Source: Leucobacter celer subsp. astrifaciens
GTDB lineage: Bacteria; Actinomycetota; Actinomycetes; Actinomycetales; Microbacteriaceae
DNA length: 64,000 bases
Direction: 5' to 3'
Assembly (NCBI RefSeq): GCF_001273835.1
Contig: NZ_JHEI01000132.1
Coordinates: 248,001 to 312,000, forward strand
Each line of letters begins with the position of its first letter. The stretch's first letter is position 1. Both the position numbers and the translations under genes were made by a program. The notes under the pieces were generated by a model. That model had not been told where the DNA came from and made no database searches. It saw only the letters and a program-made list of their open reading frames with translations. Shown in pieces: positions 45,087 to 53,006 of the stretch.

Positions 45087-46387
45087 CGGCACGCTGGAAC
45101 AACTGGGCGCGCACGGAGTCGTCGCAGCCAGAGCTCGAGATCGCGCCGCGCTCCGCGGAGCAGGTCGTGCTCGCCGTGCAGCGGGCCCGTGAAACGGGTC
45201 ACACGCTCAAGCCGATCGGCGCGTCGCACAGCTTCACGGCGATCGGCGCCACCGATGGCATCCGGCTCGACATGAGCCGGATGCGGGGTCTGGTCTCGGC
45301 CGATACCGCACGGGGCCGCGTCACGCTGTGGGGCGGCACGCATCTCTGGGAACTGCCCGCGATCCTCGAGCCGCTGGGCCTGGCCCTCGCCAACATGGGC
45401 GACATCGATCGGCAGACCATCACCGGCGCCACGCAGACCGGTACGCACGGCACCGGCGTGCGGCTCGGCGGGCTGTCGACGGGCGTGGTGGGTGCCCAGA
45501 TCGTGACCGGCACGGGCGAGGTTCTGACGATCGACGAGGATCATCACTCCGAGCTGCTGCCGGCGGTCGCGCTCGGGCTCGGCGCGCTCGGGGTGCTGGT
45601 GACGGTCACCCTGCAGTGCGTGCCGCGCTATCTGCTGCGTGCCGAGGAGGCGCCCGAACCGCTCGAACAGGTGCTCGACACCTTCGTCGCTCGCACCCGA
45701 GGGGTCGATCACTTCGAGTTCTACTGGTTCCCGCACACGCGCGGTACCCGTACGAAGACCAACACGCGGCTTCCCGCAGCAGACCCGCGCGAGCCGCTCA
45801 CCCGGTTCGCGCGCTTCGCCGACGAGGAACTGGCGAACAACGTCGCCTTCGGAGCCTGCACCGCGCTCGGCAGCGTGATGCCCCGGGCGACACCGCGCGT
45901 CAACCGGATCATCGAGCAGCTTTCGAGCCGCCGGCGCTACACCGACGAGTCGCATCGGGTGTACGTCACGCACCGCCGCGTGCGCTTCCACGAGATGGAG
46001 TACAGCGTGCCGCTCGACGCCGTGCCCGAAGCGGTGCGGGAGCTGCGCGCCATGATCGAGCGCCGGGGCTACCGCGTCTCCTTCCCGATCGAGGTGCGAT
46101 CGGCCGGTGCCGATGGGCTGTTGCTCTCCACCGCGCACGGCCGCGACTCGGGCTACATCGCCGTGCACCGGTACTGGCGGGATCGGGATCGCGGATACCT
46201 GCGCGACGCCGAGGCGATCCTCGCCGCCTACGACGGACGGCCCCACTGGGGCAAGCTGCACACGCAGAGCGCCGAGACGCTGCGCGAGCGCTACCCGGCC
46301 TTCGAGAGCTTCACCGGGATCAGGGACCGCCTCGATCCCGAACGGATCTTCGCGAACCCGTACCTCGAGCGGGTGCTGGGCGCCTGA
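45074..46387 (+). CDS. FAD-dependent sugar-lactone/alditol oxidase
   Basis: The 437-residue protein belongs to the D-arabinono-1,4-lactone oxidase family. An FAD-binding PCMH domain has GASHSFTAIG, in which the His is the usual covalent flavin site, and GATQTGTHGTG. The ALO domain ends with HWGKLHTQSAETLRERYPAF. It oxidises a lactone or polyol with oxygen or an acceptor. The GTG at 45074 has the best-placed GGAGAGG, and the gene overlaps the PLP enzyme gene by 13 bp. Confidence 0.88.
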   Translation: MLPVTARWNNWARTESSQPELEIAPRSAEQVVLAVQRARETGHTLKPIGASHSFTAIGATDGIRLDMSRMRGLVSADTARGRVTLWGGTHLWELPAILEPLGLALANMGDIDRQTITGATQTGTHGTGVRLGGLSTGVVGAQIVTGTGEVLTIDEDHHSELLPAVALGLGALGVLVTVTLQCVPRYLLRAEEAPEPLEQVLDTFVARTRGVDHFEFYWFPHTRGTRTKTNTRLPAADPREPLTRFARFADEELANNVAFGACTALGSVMPRATPRVNRIIEQLSSRRRYTDESHRVYVTHRRVRFHEMEYSVPLDAVPEAVRELRAMIERRGYRVSFPIEVRSAGADGLLLSTAHGRDSGYIAVHRYWRDRDRGYLRDAEAILAAYDGRPHWGKLHTQSAETLRERYPAFESFTGIRDRLDPERIFANPYLERVLGA

Positions 46388-46472
46388 CCGCACGAAGCAG
46401 CGCATGGCTCTGCGCGGCGGCGGAGCCGAACGCTTCCAGCGCATTCAGGGCCGAGCCGGATAGGATGCACCC

Positions 46473-47042
46473 ATGTCTGGTGGATTGATTGCCGCGCTGA
46501 TCGCGGTCGGTGTTCTCGTCCTGCTGATCGGTTATGTCTGGATCACGTACAACTCCCTCGTCACGCTGCGCGTGCGGGTCGACGAGGCGTGGAGCGACAT
46601 CACCGTACAGCTCAAGCGGAGAGCCGATCTCATTCCGGCGCTCGTCGAGACGGTCAAGGGCTACGCCGCCCATGAGAAGGGCGTCTTCGACTCCGTGACC
46701 AAGGCGCGCGCCGAGACCATCTCGGCGCAGGGTCCCGCCGAGGCATCGGTGGCCGAGAACCACATGCAGCAGGCGCTCAAGAGCATCTTCGCGGTCGCCG
46801 AGGCGTATCCGCAGCTGCAGGCCAGCCAGAACTTCCTGCAGCTGCAGGGCGAGCTGGTCGACACCGAGAACAAGATCCAGGCGGCGCGCCGCTTCTACAA
46901 CGGCGGTGTGCGCGAGTACAACACCAAGATCCAGGTGTTCCCCAACACCATCTTCGTGCGTGCGATGGGCTTCACGGAGCGCGAGTTCTTCGAGGTCGAC
47001 GACGTCGCCTCGATCTCGGAGCCGCCGCGCATCCAGTTCTAG
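46473..47042 (+). CDS. lemA: LemA family protein
   Basis: The 189-residue protein has an N-terminal membrane helix (LIAALIAVGVLVLLIGYVWI) and the conserved cytoplasmic four-helix region (YNSLVTLRVRVDEAWSDI; NTKIQVFPNTIFVRAMGF). Its role is not established, but it is regularly paired with HtpX-type proteases, as here. htpX starts seven bases after its stop. Confidence 0.93.
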   Translation: MSGGLIAALIAVGVLVLLIGYVWITYNSLVTLRVRVDEAWSDITVQLKRRADLIPALVETVKGYAAHEKGVFDSVTKARAETISAQGPAEASVAENHMQQALKSIFAVAEAYPQLQASQNFLQLQGELVDTENKIQAARRFYNGGVREYNTKIQVFPNTIFVRAMGFTEREFFEVDDVASISEPPRIQF

Positions 47043-47049
47043 GAAGCCC

Positions 47050-47919
47050 GTGTACAGCGCGATACGCCGCAACAAGGTCAACAGCTTCCTCATCATCCTG
47101 CTGTTCATCGGCATCGTCGGTGGACTCGGGTGGCTCGCGTCGGCGATCTACGACTCGCCGGGCATCGTGATCACGGTGGTTGCCGTGGCCCTCGGCTACG
47201 CGGCGATCCAGTACTTCGCGGCAGGTCGTCAGGCCATCTCCATGAGCGGCGCGCAGCGCATCACCGAGGCCGACAATCCGCGCCTCTACCGCGTCGTCGA
47301 GAATCTGGCGATCACCACGGGAACGCCCATGCCCGAGGTCTACATCGTGCACGACCCCGCCCCCAACGCGTTCGCGACGGGTCGGGATCCCGAGCACGCG
47401 ATGGTCGCAGCGACGACCGGGCTGCTCGACATCATGACCGACTCCGAGCTGGAGGGGGTCATGGCGCACGAGCTCGGGCACGTGCGCAACTACGACATCC
47501 GCGTCTCGATGATCGTCTACGGCCTCGTCGTCGCGGTCGGCATGATCGCCGACGTGCTCGTGCGCATGGCGTTCTTCGGGCGCAACAACAACAGCAACCC
47601 GGTGGTGATGATCTTCGGGCTCGTGGCGATGCTGGTCGCCCCGCTGGTCGCGTCGATGGTACAGCTCGCCGTCTCGCGACAGCGCGAGTACCTGGCCGAC
47701 GCGACCGGCGCCCTCACCACCCGGCACCCGGAGGCGCTGGCCAGCGCGCTCCACAAGCTCTCCGAGTACGGCCGGCCGCTGCAGAAGCAGCAGTCGAGCA
47801 TGGCGCACCTGTGGATCGCCGATCCGCTCAAGCCCGGAGTGATGCAGCGGCTCTTCGCGACGCACCCGCCGATCCCGGATCGCATCCGGCGGCTGCTGGA
47901 CATGGGCGGGAAGTTCTGA
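47050..47919 (+). CDS. htpX: M48 membrane metalloprotease
   Basis: HtpX-type proteases degrade damaged membrane proteins. The Zn-binding MAHELGHVRN (about residue 140) and the downstream Glu in REYLADATGAL are intact. Two N-terminal helices (FLIILLFIGIVGGLGWLA; IVITVVAVALGYAAIQYF) and two more after the active site anchor it. The 289 residues fit the family. The start is the GTG at 47050. Confidence 0.93.
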   Translation: MYSAIRRNKVNSFLIILLFIGIVGGLGWLASAIYDSPGIVITVVAVALGYAAIQYFAAGRQAISMSGAQRITEADNPRLYRVVENLAITTGTPMPEVYIVHDPAPNAFATGRDPEHAMVAATTGLLDIMTDSELEGVMAHELGHVRNYDIRVSMIVYGLVVAVGMIADVLVRMAFFGRNNNSNPVVMIFGLVAMLVAPLVASMVQLAVSRQREYLADATGALTTRHPEALASALHKLSEYGRPLQKQQSSMAHLWIADPLKPGVMQRLFATHPPIPDRIRRLLDMGGKF

Positions 47920-48017
47920 CCGCCCGTTGACTCGCCCTGTGGCAGAGCAAGCGGCATTGGCGCGAAACGCCGGCGCTTGAGCGCCTGGCCTGGGAGGGGA
48001 GTTCTCGCCGTTACCGC

Positions 48018-48130
48018 CGTCCTGTGCGACCGGGGCCTGGTTTCGACTCGCTCCGCTCGCTCAACCGGCAGCGGCCCTCGTCCTGTGCGACCGGGGCCTG
48101 GTTTCGACTCGCTCCGCCCGCTCAACCGGC
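48018..48130. repeat. Two 52-bp direct copies of the dispersed repeat
   Basis: A 52-bp segment beginning CGTCCTGTGCGACCGGGGCC and ending with the CGCTCAACCGGC arm is present at 48018-48069 and 48079-48130 with one mismatch. A third partial CGTCCTGCGACTCC follows. The 354-bp gap 47920-48273 between htpX and the MFS gene holds these copies and no gene. Confidence 0.85.
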
Positions 48131-48273
48131 GGTTGTCGTCCTGCGACTCCGGGCTGCGCACCTCGCGCAGATCGACGGGGCGTCCCGGAATATTCGTCGC
48201 CCGGAATACGTTGCACTTCCCGGTGCCCGATAGGGTCTCAGTACAGCACCAATCCAAGGAGGTCGCCCACTTC

Positions 48274-49764
48274 GTGTCGAACATGTTCCGATCGCTCGCC
48301 GTGCGCAACTACCGTATCTGGTTCGCAGGAGCGCTCGTCTCGAACATCGGCGCGTGGATGCAGGCGACCACCCAGAACTGGGTGGTGCTGACCGAACTCA
48401 CCGACAACAACGCCGCGGCCGTCGGCCTGACGATGGCGCTGCAGTTCGGGCCGCAGCTGCTGCTCGTGCCGTTCAGCGGCGCCGTGGCGGATCGCTTCGA
48501 CCGGCGGCGGGTGCTGCTCGTCACGCAGTCGCTGCTCATGCTGCTCGCGGCCGGGCTCGGGGTGCTGCTCATCACGGGCCAGGCGCACCTCTGGCACCTC
48601 TACGGCTTCGCGCTCGCGCTCGGCATCGTCAACGCGTTCGACACGACTTCGCGCCAGGCCTTCGTCTCGGATCTCGTCGGCACGAAGCAGCTCTCCAACG
48701 CGGTGGCGCTCAACTCGGCCTCCTTCAATTCGGCCCGGCTCATCGGCCCGGCCGTGGCGGGCGTGCTCATCGCGGTGGTCGGATCGGGCTGGGTGTTCCT
48801 CATCAACGCCGTCTCCTTCCTCGCCGTGCTCGGCGCGCTGCTGCTCATCGACGCGCGGCCTCCGGCGCGGCCCGCGGGGGCGGTGCGCGAGTCGCAGCTG
48901 CGGCAGCTCTCCGCGGGGTTCCGATACGTCCGGGGCAGGCACGACCTGCTCGTGATCTTCGTGATGGTCTTCCTGGTCGGCGCGTTCAGCATGAACTTCC
49001 CGGTGATCTCGTCGACGATGGCGGTCGAGTTCGGCCGCGGGGCGAGCGACTACGGTCTGCTCTCCTCGATCCTCGCCATCGGATCCCTCTCGGGTGCGCT
49101 GCTCGCGGCGCGGCGTCCGAGTGCGCGTATGCGCGTGGTCGTCATCTCGGTGGGCGGGATCGGGGTGGTGAGTCTTGTCGCGGCGCTGATGCCGTCGTTC
49201 TGGACCTTCGCGGCCACGCTCGTGTTCTTCGGCCTCGCGATCTCCACGATGCTCACCACTGCCAACGGATTCGTGCAGACGACCGCGGATCCCGCCGTGC
49301 GGGGGCGAGTGCTCGCGCTCTACATGGCGATCCTCATGGGGGGAACGCCCGTCGGAGCACCGCTCGTCGGCGCGGCCGCCGACGCGCTGGGGCCGCGGTC
49401 CACCCTCGTCATCAGCGGAGCGGCGGGTCTGCTGGCCTTCGGGATCGGTCTGGCCTGGCTGTTCACGGAGCGCGAGCTGCGCTTCCACCGCGACCGGGGC
49501 CTGCGCTTCACCGTCACTCACGCCGGTCGGCCGGGGGTTTCGGACGACCCGGGGCGCCAGACCGAGACGCTCACCGCCCCGATCTCGGTGCTGCGCCGGG
49601 GCGGAGCGGCGATGGGAGCCGGCGAATCGGCCCCGGTCGAGGGCCCCGGGGTCTCGGCCACGGGCGCCATTCGAGTCGACGATATCGAGGATCCGGACGC
49701 CCCGCACGGAGGATCCTTCGGAAAGAGCCCCCGCGGGCCCGAATCTCTGCGCGATCCCGAGTAG
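48274..49764 (+). CDS. MFS transporter (EntS-like, drug or siderophore export)
   Basis: The 496-residue protein has about 12 membrane helices. Motif A-like GAVADRFDRRRVLL and the MFS_3 signature (NYRIWFAGALVSNIGAWMQATTQNWVV near the start, split 10-40; FDTTSRQAFVSDLVG) place it with EntS/TetA-like exporters. An unusual hydrophilic cytoplasmic tail of about 80 residues follows the last helix. Its substrate is unknown. The GTG at 48274 has an AAGGAGGT site. Confidence 0.87.
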   Translation: MSNMFRSLAVRNYRIWFAGALVSNIGAWMQATTQNWVVLTELTDNNAAAVGLTMALQFGPQLLLVPFSGAVADRFDRRRVLLVTQSLLMLLAAGLGVLLITGQAHLWHLYGFALALGIVNAFDTTSRQAFVSDLVGTKQLSNAVALNSASFNSARLIGPAVAGVLIAVVGSGWVFLINAVSFLAVLGALLLIDARPPARPAGAVRESQLRQLSAGFRYVRGRHDLLVIFVMVFLVGAFSMNFPVISSTMAVEFGRGASDYGLLSSILAIGSLSGALLAARRPSARMRVVVISVGGIGVVSLVAALMPSFWTFAATLVFFGLAISTMLTTANGFVQTTADPAVRGRVLALYMAILMGGTPVGAPLVGAAADALGPRSTLVISGAAGLLAFGIGLAWLFTERELRFHRDRGLRFTVTHAGRPGVSDDPGRQTETLTAPISVLRRGGAAMGAGESAPVEGPGVSATGAIRVDDIEDPDAPHGGSFGKSPRGPESLRDPE

Positions 49765-49823
49765 GCTTGATCTCGTCGTGCGGCTGAAGCCGCTTTTCTT
49801 CGAGTAATGGAGCCTAGATACCG

Positions 49824-51299
49824 GTGAGTGACTTCTTGTCAGCACAGACTCGTACCGAGACGGACTCGATCGGCAGTGTCGAGATCCCCGCATCCGCCTA
49901 CTGGGGGGTGCACACGGCCCGCGCTCACGAGAACTTCCCGATCGCCCGACGCCCCATCTCGGTGTATCCCGACTTCATCCGCGCCTTCGCCTGCGTGAAG
50001 CAGGCGGCAGCGCGTGCCAACCTCGAGATCGGTGCGCTCGACGAGCAGCGCGCCACGCTCATCGACCGGGCCTGCGAAGAGATCAAGACCGGCATGCTGC
50101 ACGACCAGTTCGTGGTGGGTGTCGTGCAGGGCGGTGCGGGCACCTCGACCAACATGAACGCCAACGAGGTCATCACCAACCGGGCGCTCGAGCTCGCGGG
50201 CCACGCGAAGGGCGACTACGCCTTCATCAACCCCAACGACCACACCAATCGCAGCCAGTCGACCAACGACACCTATCCGACCGCGATCAAGATCGCGCTC
50301 GCGTTCTCGCTGAGCAGCCTGCTTGAGGAGCTGGCGCTGCTCGCCGACTCGTTCTCCGCGAAGGGGCGCGAGTTCTCGCACATCATCAAGGTGGGCCGCA
50401 CCCAGTTGCAGGACGCCGTGCCGATGACCCTGGGCCAGGAGTTCAACGCCTTCGCGGTGACACTGCGTGAGGACATCGAGCGGCTGCGCGAGGCCGTGAC
50501 ACTGCTCGGCGAGGTCAACATGGGGGCCACGGCGATCGGCACCGGCATCAACGCGCCGCGCGGCTACAAGGAGACCGTGATCCGGCACCTGCGCGACATC
50601 ACGGGTCTCGAGCTCGTCACCGCGGGCGACCTCGTGGAGTCCACGAGCGACACGGGCGTCTTCATCACGTTCTCCGGCGCCCTCAAGCGCAGCGCGCTCA
50701 AGCTCTCGAAGATCTCGAACGACCTGCGCCTGCTCTCCTCCGGCCCGCAGGCCGGCCTGGGCGAGATCAACCTGCCTGCGCGCCAGGCGGGATCCTCGAT
50801 CATGCCCGGAAAGGTCAACCCAGTGATCCCCGAGGCCGTCTCGCAGGTGGCGTACTCGGTCGCCGGCGCCGACGTGACCGTCTCGATGGCGGTCGAGGCC
50901 GGTCAGCTGCAGCTCAACGCCTTCGAGCCGATCATCGCGCACTCGCTGTTCCAGTCGATCACCTGGCTCGAGCGCGCCTGCCAGACGCTGCGCGTCAACT
51001 GCGTCGACGGCATCACCGCCAATGAGCAGCGCCTGGCCGACACCGTGTCGCGCTCGGTGACCGTGATCACGGCGCTCGCCCCCGTCATCGGGTACGCAGC
51101 GGCCGCGAAGCTGGCCAAGGAGGCGCTGGCCACCAACGAGAAGGTCTCCGAACTGGTGGTGTCGCACGGGCTGCTCGATCAGACGCAACTCGACGACATC
51201 CTGCAGCCGCAGAAGCTGGCCGGTCTCGCTCCGGAGACCGGTGCGATCGAGATCATCGAGGGCAGCGCACCCGAGAAGCTCGAGGACGGCGAGGAGTAG
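49824..51299 (+). CDS. aspA: Aspartate ammonia-lyase
   Basis: The enzyme deaminates aspartate to fumarate. It is 491 residues long and shows the family signature GSSIMPGKVNP (about residue 323), GTSTNMNANEV (about 110) and STNDTYPT. AspA and class II fumarase are close relatives; the N-terminal DSIGSVEIPASAYWGVHT favours AspA. Translation starts at a GTG; no strong Shine-Dalgarno is visible. Confidence 0.9.
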   Translation: MSDFLSAQTRTETDSIGSVEIPASAYWGVHTARAHENFPIARRPISVYPDFIRAFACVKQAAARANLEIGALDEQRATLIDRACEEIKTGMLHDQFVVGVVQGGAGTSTNMNANEVITNRALELAGHAKGDYAFINPNDHTNRSQSTNDTYPTAIKIALAFSLSSLLEELALLADSFSAKGREFSHIIKVGRTQLQDAVPMTLGQEFNAFAVTLREDIERLREAVTLLGEVNMGATAIGTGINAPRGYKETVIRHLRDITGLELVTAGDLVESTSDTGVFITFSGALKRSALKLSKISNDLRLLSSGPQAGLGEINLPARQAGSSIMPGKVNPVIPEAVSQVAYSVAGADVTVSMAVEAGQLQLNAFEPIIAHSLFQSITWLERACQTLRVNCVDGITANEQRLADTVSRSVTVITALAPVIGYAAAAKLAKEALATNEKVSELVVSHGLLDQTQLDDILQPQKLAGLAPETGAIEIIEGSAPEKLEDGEE

Positions 51300-51309
51300 G
51301 CTCGGCCTC

Positions 51310-51384
51310 CGCTGATTGAGCGAGCGGAGCGAGTCGAAATCGAGGATCCTCGGGTTTCGACTCGCTCCGCTCGCTCAACCGGCG
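51310..51384. repeat. Dispersed repeat, complete inverted pair
   Basis: This copy shows the full design: GATTGAGCGAGCGGAGCGAG with TCGAAATC, a short centre CGAGGATCCTCG, then the reverse complement. It lies between convergent aspA and the FAH gene and could act as a bidirectional terminator. Confidence 0.85.
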
Positions 51385-51393
51385 AACACTCGT

Positions 51394-52260
51394 CTACGCC
51401 GTGGTGCAGTGCGAGGTGAGCGCGCCGATGTGCTCGATCGTCACGGTGACCTCGGTGCCGGGGCGCAGGTAGAGCGGCGGCTTCCGCGAGCGGCCTGCGC
51501 CGCCGGGCGATCCCGTGGAGATGACGGTGCCGGGCAGCAGCGTGGATGACTGCGAGATCGATGAGATCAGCTGGGCGACGGTGCGGATCATGAAGCCCGT
51601 GGTCGAGTCCTGCACGCGCAGGCCGTCGACGTCGGTCGTGAGGCGCAGGGCCTGCGGGTCGGGGATCTGATCCGCCGTCACCACCACCGGGCCGATCGGC
51701 GTGAAACCGTCGAACGACTTGCAGCGCGACCACTGCGGCTCCTGGAACTGGATGTTGCGCGCCGTGACGTCGTTGATGACGGTGTAGCCGAAGACGTAGT
51801 CGAGCGCCTCTTCCGGGGTGACGTTCTTGGCGGGCTTGCCGATGATCACGCCGAGCTCGCCCTCGTAGTCGACCTCGTCGCTGATGCTCTCGGTGAGGGG
51901 CACCTCGCCCTCGTGAGCGCCGAGCGAATTGGGGAAGAGCGAGAAGAGCACCGGGCCCGAGTCGTTGTCGAGGCTGAGCTCGCTCGCGTGCTCGTCGTAG
52001 TTGAGGCCGACGGCCAGCACGATGGGGGCGCCGATCACCGCGGGGGCGTACGCGGCGCCGGCGATGCTGCTCCATGCGCTCTCGGGCAGCTGCTCCGCTG
52101 CGGTGCGCAGCTCGTCCAGCGCCTCGGATCCCGCCTCGATGAGCCGCTGCAGCGTCGTGTAGGAGGCTCCGAGAGCGCTCACGGGTGCGTACTGCTCGCC
52201 CCGGACGATCACGAGCTCGGGTGCGGAATCGGGGGAGAGGGTCAAATGCGCGAATCTCAC
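51394..52260 (-). CDS. Fumarylacetoacetate hydrolase-family protein
   Basis: The protein has 288 residues with the FAH core: VGLNYDEHASE, the metal-binding Glu/Asp set in DEVDYEGELGVIIGK and GYTVINDVTARNIQF, and LLPGTVISTGSPGG near the end. Members hydrate, hydrolyse or decarboxylate 2-oxo acids, often in aromatic breakdown; the substrate here is unknown. The start is a GTG at 52260. Confidence 0.87.
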   Translation of the reverse strand: MRFAHLTLSPDSAPELVIVRGEQYAPVSALGASYTTLQRLIEAGSEALDELRTAAEQLPESAWSSIAGAAYAPAVIGAPIVLAVGLNYDEHASELSLDNDSGPVLFSLFPNSLGAHEGEVPLTESISDEVDYEGELGVIIGKPAKNVTPEEALDYVFGYTVINDVTARNIQFQEPQWSRCKSFDGFTPIGPVVVTADQIPDPQALRLTTDVDGLRVQDSTTGFMIRTVAQLISSISQSSTLLPGTVISTGSPGGAGRSRKPPLYLRPGTEVTVTIEHIGALTSHCTTA

Positions 52261-52422
52261 ACGTTCAAGGGTATCCGACGTCGTCCCCGAGCCGTGCTTC
52301 GTGCGGGTATCTCACGTGTCGGCCTCGATTCTTTGTGCGGTATGCACTGGACATCAGTTCCGGGGGTTCCCTCTGAGCGAACTCGGATGCGCCTACCGGC
52401 GGGGATCCGAGAGAATGAACGC

Positions 52423-52794
52423 ATGAGTGAAACATCGAAGACGAAGCCGGAGATCGAGTTCCCGGAGGGCCCCGCCCCGACTGAGCTGCAGATCGTGGAC
52501 ATCGTGGAGGGCACCGGCGAGGAGGCGCTCGCGAGCTCCACGGTCGATGTGCACTACCTGGGCGTCGAGTACGAATCGGGCGAGGAGTTCGATTCGTCGT
52601 GGAGCCGTGGCGAGTCGATCAACTTCCCGCTGCGCGCACTGATCCAGGGCTGGCAGGTGGGCATCCCCGGCATGAAGGTCGGGGGACGCCGCAAGCTCAC
52701 CGTGCCGCCGGCGCAGGCCTACGGCACCTCCGGCGGTCACCCCCTGTCGGGCAAGACCCTCATCTTCGTCATCGATCTGCAGGGGGTGAGCTGA
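52423..52794 (+). CDS. FKBP-type peptidyl-prolyl isomerase
   Basis: A single FKBP domain fills the 123-residue protein (VDVHYLGVEYESGEEFDSSW; LIQGWQVGIPGMKVGGRRKL; LIFVIDL). It has no signal peptide, so it is a cytoplasmic folding helper. Confidence 0.93.
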   Translation: MSETSKTKPEIEFPEGPAPTELQIVDIVEGTGEEALASSTVDVHYLGVEYESGEEFDSSWSRGESINFPLRALIQGWQVGIPGMKVGGRRKLTVPPAQAYGTSGGHPLSGKTLIFVIDLQGVS

Positions 52795-52915
52795 TCAGAA
52801 GAGGCGATTTCTCGCCTGTTCCAGCTCGCCCCGAGTCCGTCTCGGACTCGGTTCAGTCGACGGCGGAGGCGCAGCCTCTTCAGGTCAGCTGAACCGTCTT
52901 CCTCGTCCCGACCGG

Positions 52916-52959
52916 CGACACGAGGCCCATCCCGCGAGTTCGGGGTGGGCCTCGTGTCG
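52916..52959. terminator. Bidirectional hairpin terminator
   Basis: CGACACGAGGCCCA and TGGGCCTCGTGTCG form a perfect 14-bp stem. It lies between convergent FKBP and SLH genes. Confidence 0.75.
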
Positions 52960-53006
52960 TTCTCCGGCTCGCTCGCTGCGCTCAGGAGCCGGGTTTGCGG
53001 TCCCGC

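Noticed and set aside
48238..49893. A 551-codon minus-strand frame opposite the MFS gene
   Set aside because: Again the antisense of a membrane protein; no domain or start signal.
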